A stretch of 30,587 nucleotides of DNA, taken from CAVLCC01 sp963661535. GTDB taxonomy: Bacteria; Actinomycetota; Coriobacteriia; Coriobacteriales; CADBOM01. The notes under the pieces were generated by a model. That model had not been told where the DNA came from and searched no databases. It worked only from the letters and a program-made list of their open reading frames with translations. The position numbers were made by a program, and so were the translations under genes. Each line of letters begins with the position of its first letter. Within the stretch, counting starts at the first letter, position 1. Of this stretch, positions 1-8,457 are shown piece after piece. The stretch is taken from assembly GCA_963661535.1 (NCBI GenBank), contig CAVLCC010000024.1:1-30587 (forward strand). The letters run 5' to 3'.

Positions 1-801
1 GTGTTTTGCTTAGCCTTGTTGGTTTCGCAAAATGTTGGAGTTGCATCTATTGCTATGGCAATTGCGGCTCTAGCTACCTTTTTCTTCTTAACCCTGCCTC
101 TAACTTTGTTCGAGACACCAAAGTCGCGTGCATGGAGTGCAAGTAGCATCGTAGCTCTCTTTAAACAAACCACTCCACTTTTTATTGCACTTTTTATGTA
201 TGCATTTATTGATGCCATGCCAAAGTTCGTAATGGAGGGTGCCCTGCCATACGACTCGCAACTCTATTTCAACGCAATCTATTTTCCGGCGCAAATGATA
301 TTAATTATTGTTCAACTTATATATAAGCCACTTTTGGTAAAGCTGGCAGGTGTTTGGGCTGATCCAGCAATGAGGCGTCGCTTTGATCTTGTGATTTTGG
401 CAATGATAGGAATTATTGTCGCAATTACTTTTGTAATGGCGCTGTTTGTGGCATGGATAGGTATTCCTCTAATGGGCTTTTTGTATGGAGTAGACTTTGA
501 GCAATATAGAGGACTGTTCTATATAATGCTAGCTGCTGGCGCTGTGGCTTCTGCTATAGATTTCTTGTATCAAGTTATTACTGTGCTTCGCAGACAAAAA
601 GATGTGACCAAGCTATACCTGATTGCATTTGGATTTTCGTTATTTATACCATGGCTGCTAATTAGCTTCACAGGTTTGCCAGGCGCTGTGATTGGATACT
701 TGATTCTTATGTCAATTTTGCTTGTGCTGCTTGTATCTGAATACATATCGATACGTTCTGCATCTGTGACTAGCGAGTCAACTTTTAACGCAGGTTCTTA
801 G
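1..801 (+). CDS. Polysaccharide flippase, C-terminal part (partial at window start)
   Basis: The reading frame is open from the first base and ends at TAG 799-801, leaving 266 residues. This is about the C-terminal half of a Wzx/MATE-like polysaccharide exporter, a family usually near 450-500 residues. What is visible is a string of hydrophobic segments (about residues 5-35, 52-70, 90-105, 128-160, 168-195, 200-225 and 228-250) separated by short basic loops, as in multi-pass lipid-linked sugar flippases. No soluble catalytic motif is present. The GTG at base 1 is most likely an internal Val codon rather than a start. Proteins of this family move undecaprenyl-linked oligosaccharide across the membrane, which fits the galU, ugd and glycosyltransferase genes downstream. 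The exact family (MOP flippase rather than another transporter) is inferred from hydropathy pattern and context. Confidence 0.6.
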   Translation: MFCLALLVSQNVGVASIAMAIAALATFFFLTLPLTLFETPKSRAWSASSIVALFKQTTPLFIALFMYAFIDAMPKFVMEGALPYDSQLYFNAIYFPAQMILIIVQLIYKPLLVKLAGVWADPAMRRRFDLVILAMIGIIVAITFVMALFVAWIGIPLMGFLYGVDFEQYRGLFYIMLAAGAVASAIDFLYQVITVLRRQKDVTKLYLIAFGFSLFIPWLLISFTGLPGAVIGYLILMSILLVLLVSEYISIRSASVTSESTFNAGS

Positions 802-890
802 TTTTAATTTTTTGACTTTGACCTATATCCATGTTGTTTTTGCAAGTTTTTTAGCCAATATCCTAGAAAAATTTAAAAAAGTGCCCTAAG

Positions 891-908
891 TGTCCAATTA
901 TATGGACA
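891..908. promoter_or_regulatory. Inverted repeat TGTCCA-N6-TGGACA, possible operator
   Basis: Perfect 6-bp arms (891-896 and 903-908) flank ATTATA in the 188-bp AT-rich gap between the flippase stop and the next start at 990. No convincing -35/-10 pair was found in this gap. A second short repeat, ATGAT/ATCAT, lies at about 918-935. A repressor site or a weak stem are both possible, and the role is unproven. Confidence 0.3.
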
Positions 909-989
909 GTATTTTATATGATCGTTGTGTATCATTGTTTTGCAGAGTTTTTTGCAAAAAAATAATCTTTTAAATGAAAGGAAAGTCCA

Positions 990-1961
990 ATGTTTGAAAA
1001 CTGTATTTCTTTACTTATGTACACATCATCGTATAGTTCAAAAAGTGGATCATCTGGTAGTAGTTCTTCATCTTCTTCTTTATATAGTTCTATTGAGGCA
1101 GAGCAGGCAGCACATACAGCTGCGGCTACAAGTATTGCTATCGGGGTTATTGTTTTTATCATATATTTAATTGTATGGGGTGTTGCTATGAGCTACATAT
1201 CTAAAGCAGCTAAAGCAAAGGGCTGGGATGATATTGTAGGTGGCTTGTGGGCTGTTGGATTTTTTCTTCTTCCACTTACGGCCGCTGTGATTGTTATTGC
1301 GTTGCCAGATAAATCAAAAGATTCAGATAATACGAAAGATAAAAATGATATAGCAAAAATAAACAAACCTGCTCCAATAGAAAGTGTAACAAAAGACGAT
1401 GAACAACGATTGGAGGACGAAAAAGTTAATATTAAAAATGCAAAAGTGGGTTCTCTAATTGATTTTGGTATATATGAGCAAGATAGTTTGGATATAAATG
1501 CAAAAAACCCTATTAGATGGAAGGTTATAGCGGAAGAAAACAACAAAATACTTCTTTTATCTCAAAGCGGTATTGATGCCCATGTATTTAACGACAAAGC
1601 ATCAGATGGAAATGATTGGGAGACATCATCTCTAAAATCATGGTTGCAAAAGGAATTTATTCTAGCAGCTTTTCTTGAAGAAGAGAGACAACTCTTCGAT
1701 AATAATATATTTTGCTTAAGTGTTGATGATGTAAAGAAGTATCTTCCATCTTATGAGGATAGAATTTGTTGGCCAACTGAGCATGCTAAATTACATAACT
1801 TGATTACAAGCAAATCAGGCACTTCTTTTTGGTGGTTGGCTACACCAGCTCACTATTCATATCGTGCTATTTCTGTTGATTGTGAAGGTGAGTTACGCAC
1901 TATTGGTACTAATGTAGATGAAAAAGCTGCTGTGCGACCTGCGATATGGGTAAGACGTTAA
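990..1961 (+). CDS. Membrane protein with Ser-rich N-terminus and DUF6273-like domain
   Basis: This 323-residue protein has an unusual layout. Residues 13-34 are almost all Ser with a few Tyr, Gly and Lys. Two membrane segments follow (about 46-70 and 84-106), then a charged Lys/Asp/Glu-rich linker (107-150), then a soluble C-terminal domain (about 152-323). The C-terminal domain opens with a G-x-Y/F sheet, an IRWKVI segment (175-180) and a run of Leu, and closes with FWWLATP and VRPAIWVRR. That pattern matches the DUF6273 family, which is found on many surface or secreted proteins of Gram-positive gut bacteria and has no firm biochemical role. The start at ATG 990 has an AAAGGAAAG ribosome site about 5 bases upstream. 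An in-frame ATG at 1020 would shorten the protein by ten residues. The domain assignment is from recalled pattern only, so a surface-exposed role is inference. Confidence 0.65.
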   Translation: MFENCISLLMYTSSYSSKSGSSGSSSSSSSLYSSIEAEQAAHTAAATSIAIGVIVFIIYLIVWGVAMSYISKAAKAKGWDDIVGGLWAVGFFLLPLTAAVIVIALPDKSKDSDNTKDKNDIAKINKPAPIESVTKDDEQRLEDEKVNIKNAKVGSLIDFGIYEQDSLDINAKNPIRWKVIAEENNKILLLSQSGIDAHVFNDKASDGNDWETSSLKSWLQKEFILAAFLEEERQLFDNNIFCLSVDDVKKYLPSYEDRICWPTEHAKLHNLITSKSGTSFWWLATPAHYSYRAISVDCEGELRTIGTNVDEKAAVRPAIWVRR

Positions 1962-2102
1962 GTAAGTTTTTTAAATAACGGCTAATTTTAGATAAATTCC
2001 ACGGTACACACAAAATACGTGTCGGCGGGTAGGTAAGCTGGCTAGCTCATACATTGTGATAAAGTCTAAAAAGCATATAAATCTTTTGACGAAAGGAATA
2101 AT

Positions 2103-2606
2103 ATGGCTTTCAAAGAGATTTCTATTGAAGAGTGCACAGCCAACTTTGCTAGCGACTTTAAACACAGATTTAGTCTTGTATCTGCAACAGATGCAGGCAA
2201 AACAAATATGCTAACTGTTGCGTGGGCTCAGGTTGGATTTTTATGGAAGCGTCCAGTTGCCACCGTATATATCAGACCTTCTCGATATACTAAAGGTTTT
2301 ATGGATGCCAGCGGAATGTTTACAGTTTCTTTTATTGATGGTCACGAGAAAGATGTTATGTATCTAGGGCGCCACTCTGGACGAGACGAAGACAAACTTG
2401 CTGCAACTGATCTGCACTTGGTAGATGTTGATGGTCAACCTACATATGAAGAAGCTGATTTGGTGTTGGTTTGCAAGACCATTCATGTGCAGCAAATTGA
2501 TCTTGGTTGTTCTTTGGATCCCACTATTGAACAAAAGTGCTATCCACAAGGTGACGTATCTATAGAATATATTGGACAAATTGAAAAGATTTTGGTTAAA
2601 GAATAA
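2103..2606 (+). CDS. Flavin reductase family protein (FMN-binding split barrel)
   Basis: The 167-residue product has the size and layout of the flavin reductase-like/flavoredoxin family. It has an N-terminal strand with FSLVSATDAGKTNMLTVAW (about 23-41), where the T/S-N-x-L-T segment usually contacts FMN phosphate. RPVATVYIRPSRYT (50-63) and the F-T-V-S-F segment (about 72-76) follow. Family members bind FMN and act as NAD(P)H:flavin reductases, electron-transfer proteins or small reductases. The partner here cannot be named. A GAAAGGA ribosome site lies 5-6 bases before ATG 2103. It stands alone between the DUF6273-like protein and galU, with 68 bases before galU, so it may or may not share galU's transcript. 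Confidence 0.8.
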   Translation: MAFKEISIEECTANFASDFKHRFSLVSATDAGKTNMLTVAWAQVGFLWKRPVATVYIRPSRYTKGFMDASGMFTVSFIDGHEKDVMYLGRHSGRDEDKLAATDLHLVDVDGQPTYEEADLVLVCKTIHVQQIDLGCSLDPTIEQKCYPQGDVSIEYIGQIEKILVKE

Positions 2607-2674
2607 AGTGGCAAGAAGCCCTTTTAAGGTTCATGAGTTAAATAACCAAATACAACTGTAGGAGTTTTTAAAAT

Positions 2675-3517
2675 ATGATAGCTGTAATTCCAGCGGCAGG
2701 CTTGGGTTCTAGATTTTTGCCGGTTACAAAGTCTCAACCAAAAGAAATGTTGCCAGTGCTAAGCAAGCCAGTAATTCAGTATGTGGTAGAGGAATCTGTT
2801 GCGGCAGGCGCAGACAAAGTTGTGATTGTTAATAGCCGTGATAAAACCTCTATAGAGGAACATTTTTCTCCAAATTCAGAGCTTTCTAGTTATTTGCGCG
2901 ACCATAATAAAGACAAGTATGCTGATGCAATTGATGCTGCGGGAAATCTTCCTGTTTCGTATGTGTATCAAGATGAGCCACTTGGGCTAGGTCATGCAAT
3001 TTTGCAGGCCGATGAGCAGTCGGCTGGTGAGCCTTTTTATATCTTGCTAGGGGATGTGATTGTTCCTGAGGGCGGCATTTTGGAGAAGATGAAGCAAATT
3101 CATGATAAACATAATGGAGCAAATGTAATTGCTGTTTTCCCAGTAGCTGATGATGAGGTTAACCGATTTGGTATCATCTCGGGCAACGAGGTTTCAACCG
3201 ATGTTTGGAAGATAGATCGACTGGTAGAAAAGCCACCTCTAGAGGATGCGCCCTCTAATTTGGCTGTGTTTGGACGCTATCTTCTATCGCCTAGAGTTAT
3301 GGAGCTTTTGCACGATGCAAAGCCTACGGTTGGTGGAGAAATTCAGTTAACAGATGCGCTTGATAAAGTCTTAGAAGAAGAAGAAATGTATGCATTGGTG
3401 ATTGATCCTAACGCAGGTTTTGACACAGGCACAATTTATACATGGCTAGAAACCAACATTAAACTTGCTCTGCATGATGACGAGTTGCGCGAAATGATTA
3501 AGGGAATCTTGAACTAA
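2675..3517 (+). CDS. galU: UTP--glucose-1-phosphate uridylyltransferase
   Basis: GalU makes UDP-glucose and diphosphate from UTP and glucose-1-phosphate in the cytoplasm. The 280-residue length is typical. Visible motifs are the nucleotide-binding loop AAGLGSRFLPVTKSQPKEML (7-26), the LGLGHA motif (103-108), the LLGDVIVP strand carrying the metal Asp (124-131), VEKP (184-187) and the late GGEIQLTDAL segment (220-229). TAGGAG about ten bases upstream of ATG 2675 is an acceptable ribosome site. The stop codon overlaps the start of ugd by one base (TAATG), so the two are translationally coupled. Together they convert glucose-1-phosphate to UDP-glucuronate for the envelope glycosyltransferases that follow. 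Confidence 0.95.
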   Translation: MIAVIPAAGLGSRFLPVTKSQPKEMLPVLSKPVIQYVVEESVAAGADKVVIVNSRDKTSIEEHFSPNSELSSYLRDHNKDKYADAIDAAGNLPVSYVYQDEPLGLGHAILQADEQSAGEPFYILLGDVIVPEGGILEKMKQIHDKHNGANVIAVFPVADDEVNRFGIISGNEVSTDVWKIDRLVEKPPLEDAPSNLAVFGRYLLSPRVMELLHDAKPTVGGEIQLTDALDKVLEEEEMYALVIDPNAGFDTGTIYTWLETNIKLALHDDELREMIKGILN

Positions 3518-4722
3518 TGAAGATTGCTGTTGCAGGGACTGGATATGTAGGACTTTCTTTAGCCACATTGCTTTCAAAGCATAATGATGTTGTTGCAGTT
3601 GATGTTGTTCAAAAGAAAGTTGATTTAATTAACGATGGCAAATCTCCAATTGTTGATGAGCAAATTGAGAATGCGCTTTTGGATGGGCAACATAAGCTAA
3701 AGGCAACCCTAGACGCTGAGCAGGCGTATAAAGATGCCGATTTTGTTGTAATTGCAACGCCAACAGATTATGACAGCAAGCAAGACTTTTTTGACACATC
3801 ACATGTTGAAGAGGTTGTAGAGCTCATATTGCGTTGCGGTTCAAACGCGACCATGGTAATTAAATCTACAGTTCCTGTTGGATATACGCAATCGTTAGTT
3901 GAGCATTATCCACAAGGAAAATTTTTATTTTCTCCAGAATTTTTGCGTGAAGGTCATGCGTTGTATGACAACTTGCATCCTTCACGCATTATTGTTGGGG
4001 TTCCAGCTGGTAGAGAGGAGCTTAACCAAACTGCTCAAGTCTTTGCTAACTTGCTGCTAGAGGGAGCTGATGAGCCTGCCGAGTCTGTTGAGGTGCTCAT
4101 TATGAAGTCAACAGAAGCCGAGGCGGTCAAGCTTTTTTCTAATACATATTTGGCTTTGCGCGTTGCATATTTTAATGAGCTAGATACATATGCAATGGTT
4201 AGAGGGCTTAATGCGGAGCAGATTATTCGTGGAGTTTGCTTGGATCCAAGAATTGGAACTCACTATAACAATCCGTCTTTTGGATACGGCGGATATTGTT
4301 TGCCCAAAGACACAAAGCAGCTCCTTGCTAATTACAAGGATGTTCCTCAAGACATAATTAGCGCAATTGTGGCAGCAAATCACACGCGCAAAGATTATAT
4401 AGCTGCAACTATACAAGAGGCGGCTGACCCAGAGACAGACAAAAGTTTGATAGGAATTTATCGGCTTACTATGAAAACAGGTTCTGACAATTTTAGATCG
4501 TCGTCTATTCAGGGTGTGATAAGGCGCATAGCTAAAAGTGGTCTTGACATGCTTATATACGAGCCAACACTTGACGCAAAAGAATTTGATGGTATTGAGG
4601 TTACGCATAATCTAGATGAGTTTAAACAAAGGTGCAATATAATTGTTGCAAACAGGTGGAGTCACGAGTTAGATGATGTTACTGATATTGTATTTACGCG
4701 TGACCTATTTGGAAGAGACTAG
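3517..4722 (+). CDS. ugd: UDP-glucose 6-dehydrogenase
   Basis: This enzyme oxidises UDP-glucose twice with NAD+ to UDP-glucuronic acid. The 401-residue product begins with a Rossmann motif, VAGTGYVGLSLA (5-16). It carries IATPT (79-83), the KSTVPVGYT segment (116-124), FSPEFLREGHALYDNLHPSR (138-157) and the catalytic loop FGYGGYCLPKD with the nucleophile Cys261. EAVKL (202-206) carries the conserved Lys. The size matches the compact bacterial class (about 390-400 residues). The ATG overlaps the last base of galU. A short gap (4723-4737) separates it from the first glycosyltransferase, so galU-ugd-GT2 is probably one transcript. Alternative substrates such as UDP-ManNAc are less likely given the galU pairing. 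Confidence 0.93.
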   Translation: MKIAVAGTGYVGLSLATLLSKHNDVVAVDVVQKKVDLINDGKSPIVDEQIENALLDGQHKLKATLDAEQAYKDADFVVIATPTDYDSKQDFFDTSHVEEVVELILRCGSNATMVIKSTVPVGYTQSLVEHYPQGKFLFSPEFLREGHALYDNLHPSRIIVGVPAGREELNQTAQVFANLLLEGADEPAESVEVLIMKSTEAEAVKLFSNTYLALRVAYFNELDTYAMVRGLNAEQIIRGVCLDPRIGTHYNNPSFGYGGYCLPKDTKQLLANYKDVPQDIISAIVAANHTRKDYIAATIQEAADPETDKSLIGIYRLTMKTGSDNFRSSSIQGVIRRIAKSGLDMLIYEPTLDAKEFDGIEVTHNLDEFKQRCNIIVANRWSHELDDVTDIVFTRDLFGRD

Positions 4723-4737
4723 GGCTAGGGCTGCTTT

Positions 4738-5952
4738 ATGCAAAGAAAAACAAAATTTGGAGCTCATATGCATTCAGAGGGGTCTCGTTTTGTGACTGGA
4801 GACGAGCAGGACGGCAGCCTTGCAGACATCCCCTTGAACTCCGATTTAGACTCGCTACAGTTTGAAGATGGCGACCTCGAAATTCTAAATAAAGTTAACT
4901 CAAAGCCTCAACCTGCTATTTCTGTTTTGGTTCCTATATATAATGTTGAGCGATATATAAGGTTTGCTCTTGAGTCGTTGACTCAGCAAACAATGCAAGA
5001 CTTTGAAGTTATCTGTATAAACGACGGTTCTAAAGATAACTCAAGACGTATTGTTCAAGAGTTCATCGATACTGACCCGCGTTTTAAGGTTATTGATAAA
5101 AAAAATTCTGGCTATGGAGCATCTATCAATTTGGGTTTGCAACATGCTTGTGGACGTTACATCTCTATATTAGAACCCGACGATTTTTTTGAGTGCGATG
5201 CGCTTGACACTTTGTTGAATCTAGCCATCTCATCAAATGCCGATGTGGTTAAGGCTGACTATTGGTTTTATTGGTCGCACCCTAGAAAAAATGTTGTAGC
5301 TGGCGTTATAACCGAGGAGATGACTGGACATATTTTTAATGCTTGGACCGAGCCACAGATTTTCTTTGCAAATCCGTCTGTTTGGTCGGCTATATATAAG
5401 CGCTCTTTTTTGCTTGGCAATGGAATAAAAATGCTTCAAACTCCAGGCGCTAGCTTTCAAGATTTGGGATTTACATTTAAAGTGTGGGCATGTGCTCAAA
5501 AGATAGTTTGCACAACAAAGCCAATTTTGCATTATCGACAAGATAATGAGCAGTCATCGGTTAACAATCCTCAAAAAGTTTTTTGCGTTTGCGATGAGTT
5601 TGATGCTATGGAAGATTTTGTGGATATGGTTTCGGAGCGTGCTAAACTTAGACCATATTTGTTTAGACTTAGATATGACAGCTATATGTGGAACTTTGAG
5701 AGACTTACCCCTGAGTTACGTGCAAAGTTTTTAGACACAATGGTAGGGGACTTGGCTAGGGGGGTTAATGCTGGAGATTATGCTCCGCGTCTCTTTGCTC
5801 CATATCAGCGTAAGAATTTGCATTTTTTGCTGGAGTCTCCGTTGAAATTTTTGAAACTGTATCCTACAAATGCAAATAAAATTTCTAAAGCTGCATACTA
5901 CTTTAGAATTGGCGGTCCTAAAACAGTTAAATCTACAATTTCTTCTCGATAA
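4738..5952 (+). CDS. Family 2 glycosyltransferase
   Basis: The 404-residue protein has a GT-A type GT2 domain from about residue 60: ISVLVPIYNVERYI (61-74), INDGSKDNS (94-102), NSGYGASINLGL (123-134) and the metal-binding EPDD (146-149). A family-specific C-terminal half contains YRQDN and KVFCVCDE. No membrane segments are visible, so it probably works at the inner face on nucleotide-sugar donors. The start is uncertain. ATG 4738 has AGGG seven bases upstream, while ATG 4768 has GGAG five bases upstream and would remove ten residues. In either case the first 50-60 residues are an acidic extension ahead of the GT2 fold. It is closely paralogous to the N-terminal half of the next gene. Donor and acceptor are unknown. 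Confidence 0.88.
   Translation: MQRKTKFGAHMHSEGSRFVTGDEQDGSLADIPLNSDLDSLQFEDGDLEILNKVNSKPQPAISVLVPIYNVERYIRFALESLTQQTMQDFEVICINDGSKDNSRRIVQEFIDTDPRFKVIDKKNSGYGASINLGLQHACGRYISILEPDDFFECDALDTLLNLAISSNADVVKADYWFYWSHPRKNVVAGVITEEMTGHIFNAWTEPQIFFANPSVWSAIYKRSFLLGNGIKMLQTPGASFQDLGFTFKVWACAQKIVCTTKPILHYRQDNEQSSVNNPQKVFCVCDEFDAMEDFVDMVSERAKLRPYLFRLRYDSYMWNFERLTPELRAKFLDTMVGDLARGVNAGDYAPRLFAPYQRKNLHFLLESPLKFLKLYPTNANKISKAAYYFRIGGPKTVKSTISSR
5575..5597 (+). repeat. 23-bp stretch identical to 6710-6732 (paralogue copy 1)
   Basis: The codons for KVFCVCDE and flanking bases are identical over 23 nucleotides between this gene and position 6710-6732 of the next one, in the same reading frame. It marks the two genes as a tandem duplication with conserved family motifs. 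Confidence 0.7.
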
Positions 5953-5965
5953 TAAGGAGGAGTTT

Positions 5966-8401
5966 GTGCCAAAGGTCTCGGTTTTAATTCCAATATGCAA
6001 TGTTGAGCGATATTTGGTTGAGTGCTTAAATTCGGTTCAAGCACAAACACTAAAAGATATTGAGATAATATGCATAGACGACGGTTCTAGTGATTCTTCT
6101 CCACAAATTATTGATGAATACGTGAGCTCAGACACAAGATTTAGAGCAATTCATAAGTCAAATTCTGGTTATGGTGACTCCATGAATTTGGGCCTTACTC
6201 AAGCAACCGGAGAGTATGTGGCAATTTTAGAAAGCGATGACAAGTTTGAGCCATATGCGCTAGAGCGATTGGTCGGCTTGGCAGATAGCGCAAATGCCGA
6301 GGTAGCCAAAGCAGACTTTTGGCTTTATTGGTTTGGGGAAGGCGAGTTAGATTGCGAGCAAGGCAGTCAAGATAAGCAGGGTCAGCAAGGCGAGCAAGAT
6401 CAGCAAGACCAACAAGAACAGCGCAAGGTTCCGTTTAAAATCATAGATTCCTCATGGATTGGTAGAGTTGTTGACCCACTACAAGAGCAAGAAATTTTTT
6501 ATCGAAAGCCATCTATTTGGTCTGCTATTTATCGCAGAGACTTTTTGCAAAATAACAACATTAAATTTTTGGGCACACCTGGAGCGTCCTATCAAGATGC
6601 AGGCTTTAATTTTAAGGTTTGGGCATCTGCCAGGCGAGTTGTATTTGACAATGAACAGGTACTTTATTATCGGCAAGACAATGAAAAGTCTTCTGTTAAT
6701 TCTCCCAATAAAGTTTTTTGCGTTTGCGATGAATATGAGGAGATGAAAAGATGGCTCCATGAGCGCTCGGAGTTAGAAGAGCAGCTTGCATATGTGCTAA
6801 CTCGTATGAAATTTAATACATACTTGTGGAATTTTGAGCGTTTGTCGCCTGAGCTGCGAAGCCAATTTATTATGCGTGCAAGTGTAGAATTTTCTTCAGA
6901 CATTAAAGATGGGTTAGTTGACTTTGATATGTTTGATCCAGCTGGAAAAGCTGATTTTTTGTGTATAGCAAATGAACCCGAGAAGTTTTTGGACCTTAGA
7001 GAAAAATTTGCAGACTCAAGCAAGATTGATACACTAAAAAGATATGGCGCTATGGGAGGAGTGCCTCTTGTTGCAAAAATTGCAAGGCGAAAGATTTTGG
7101 GGTCTCATGCGCATTTGGGCGCAGATAAAAAACCAGAAGATAATGCAAGTCTAGATAAGCATGCGAACGAGAATACAAAGCCGTTTGCATCCTTAACAGA
7201 GCAACAAAATAAGTTTGCTTTTGAGTCTGATAGCTCAGATAATATAGACACATACGAGCAAGACTATCAACAACCAAACGCAATTGATTGGGGCACAGGT
7301 CCTATGATTTCAGTTGTTGTTCCAGTTTATAATGTGCAAGATTATCTCCCCGAGTGCCTAAATTCGCTTCTGGTACAAACGCTCGAGCGAATCCAAATAG
7401 TTTGTGTTAATGATGGTTCCAAAGATTTATGCTCACAAATTCTTAAGGACTATGCCGCACGCGATGAGCGCATAAAGGTTGTTAATCAAGAAAACAAGGG
7501 TCTCTCGGCAGCTAGAAATGCAGGGATTTTGGCAGCAGATGCACCAGTGGTGAGCTTTTTGGACGCAGACGATACATATGAACCCAACGCCTGCAAAAGA
7601 ATTGTGTGCGCTTTTGGAGACACAAACGCAGACATGGTTACTTTTGGCGCAAAATGTGTGCCTAACTCAGGCGGAGACGAGTGGCTCGAAAAACACCTAA
7701 GCCCTCGCGACGCAGTATTTTGCGGTTATAGTTCTCGTCTTATTTTTGAGGAGGCCTCGCATCCATATCCTAGAACTTCTTGCACCAAGGCATTTTTAGA
7801 GAGAGAAAATCTAAGCTTTGATGAGACACTGCGCTACGCAGAAGATGAATTATTTTATCTAAGCGCTTATCCTGTGGCTAAAAAGGTAGCTTTAATTTCG
7901 GACAAGATATATTGCTATCGCGTGTTTCGTGAAGGTTCACTAACATCAAATGTAGATTTTGGTTCGCCTAGTATTTTGGAAAAGCATATTGAGGTCATGC
8001 GTAGGGTGTTTAATCGATGGAATAAATTATTTGGAGAGGGTAGCAAATACCCATCAATTACACGCATATCTCAGATAGTTCATTGGTCAATAGACTATGC
8101 TCTCTATCCAATATTTTGCTTAGATTTGCAGCATCGAAATGAACTTTTGTCTAAGTTTGTGCAGGTGTTTGTTGAGTCGTTGGGATCTCAAACAACAAAG
8201 ATGCTTTTGTCGTCTAAACGCGAAAAAGCAAATGATTCTTATCTCCTGCCTTGTGATGCTGAGCTTTTGAGCGTTGCCCTAGATGTGGCTGTTGGCATCA
8301 AGCAAATAAGTGACTTGCAGGCAAAAACCTTGCGTCTAAAATATATTGCAAGTCAACGCGGAATTGGATATGTAGCAAACAAGTTAACAGGCAAGGCTTA
8401 G
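5966..8401 (+). CDS. Double-module family 2 glycosyltransferase
   Basis: The open frame extends upstream into the previous gene, but GTG 5966 is the likely start. It has a strong AAGGAGGAG site (5954-5962), lies just after the preceding stop (5950-5952), and puts the GT2 strand VSVLIPI at residue 4. The product is about 811 residues. Module 1 has NSGYGDSMNLGL and the ESDD metal site (about 89-92) and is a paralogue of the preceding gene. A Gln-rich insertion sits at about 132-153, inside module 1. A charged linker (about 385-445) leads to module 2, which starts near residue 447 with ISVVVPVYNV and has VNDGSKD, ENKGLSAARNAG and LDADD (about 532-536). Two GT2 domains in one chain suggest two successive sugar transfers or polymerisation; this is inference. 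No membrane helix is obvious. Confidence 0.87.
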   Translation: MPKVSVLIPICNVERYLVECLNSVQAQTLKDIEIICIDDGSSDSSPQIIDEYVSSDTRFRAIHKSNSGYGDSMNLGLTQATGEYVAILESDDKFEPYALERLVGLADSANAEVAKADFWLYWFGEGELDCEQGSQDKQGQQGEQDQQDQQEQRKVPFKIIDSSWIGRVVDPLQEQEIFYRKPSIWSAIYRRDFLQNNNIKFLGTPGASYQDAGFNFKVWASARRVVFDNEQVLYYRQDNEKSSVNSPNKVFCVCDEYEEMKRWLHERSELEEQLAYVLTRMKFNTYLWNFERLSPELRSQFIMRASVEFSSDIKDGLVDFDMFDPAGKADFLCIANEPEKFLDLREKFADSSKIDTLKRYGAMGGVPLVAKIARRKILGSHAHLGADKKPEDNASLDKHANENTKPFASLTEQQNKFAFESDSSDNIDTYEQDYQQPNAIDWGTGPMISVVVPVYNVQDYLPECLNSLLVQTLERIQIVCVNDGSKDLCSQILKDYAARDERIKVVNQENKGLSAARNAGILAADAPVVSFLDADDTYEPNACKRIVCAFGDTNADMVTFGAKCVPNSGGDEWLEKHLSPRDAVFCGYSSRLIFEEASHPYPRTSCTKAFLERENLSFDETLRYAEDELFYLSAYPVAKKVALISDKIYCYRVFREGSLTSNVDFGSPSILEKHIEVMRRVFNRWNKLFGEGSKYPSITRISQIVHWSIDYALYPIFCLDLQHRNELLSKFVQVFVESLGSQTTKMLLSSKREKANDSYLLPCDAELLSVALDVAVGIKQISDLQAKTLRLKYIASQRGIGYVANKLTGKA
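6355..6425 (+). repeat. Degenerate CAAG/CAGCAAG repeat coding a Gln-rich insertion
   Basis: The stretch repeats GAGCAAG-, CAGCAAG- and CAACAAG-like units and encodes Gln, Asp, Glu, Gly and Lys only. The paralogous preceding gene lacks it at the matching place, so it looks like slippage expansion in a surface loop of module 1. Confidence 0.6.
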
Positions 8402-8457
8402 GGGCTTGCCATCTGTTGGGGCTACGGGGTTAAAGACAAGCAGTTAAGGATAGATAA

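Noticed and set aside
5870..5965. Upstream extension of the double glycosyltransferase frame into the preceding gene
   Set aside because: GTG 5966 has a near-perfect ribosome site and starts at the GT2 fold. The extension overlaps the previous gene in another frame.
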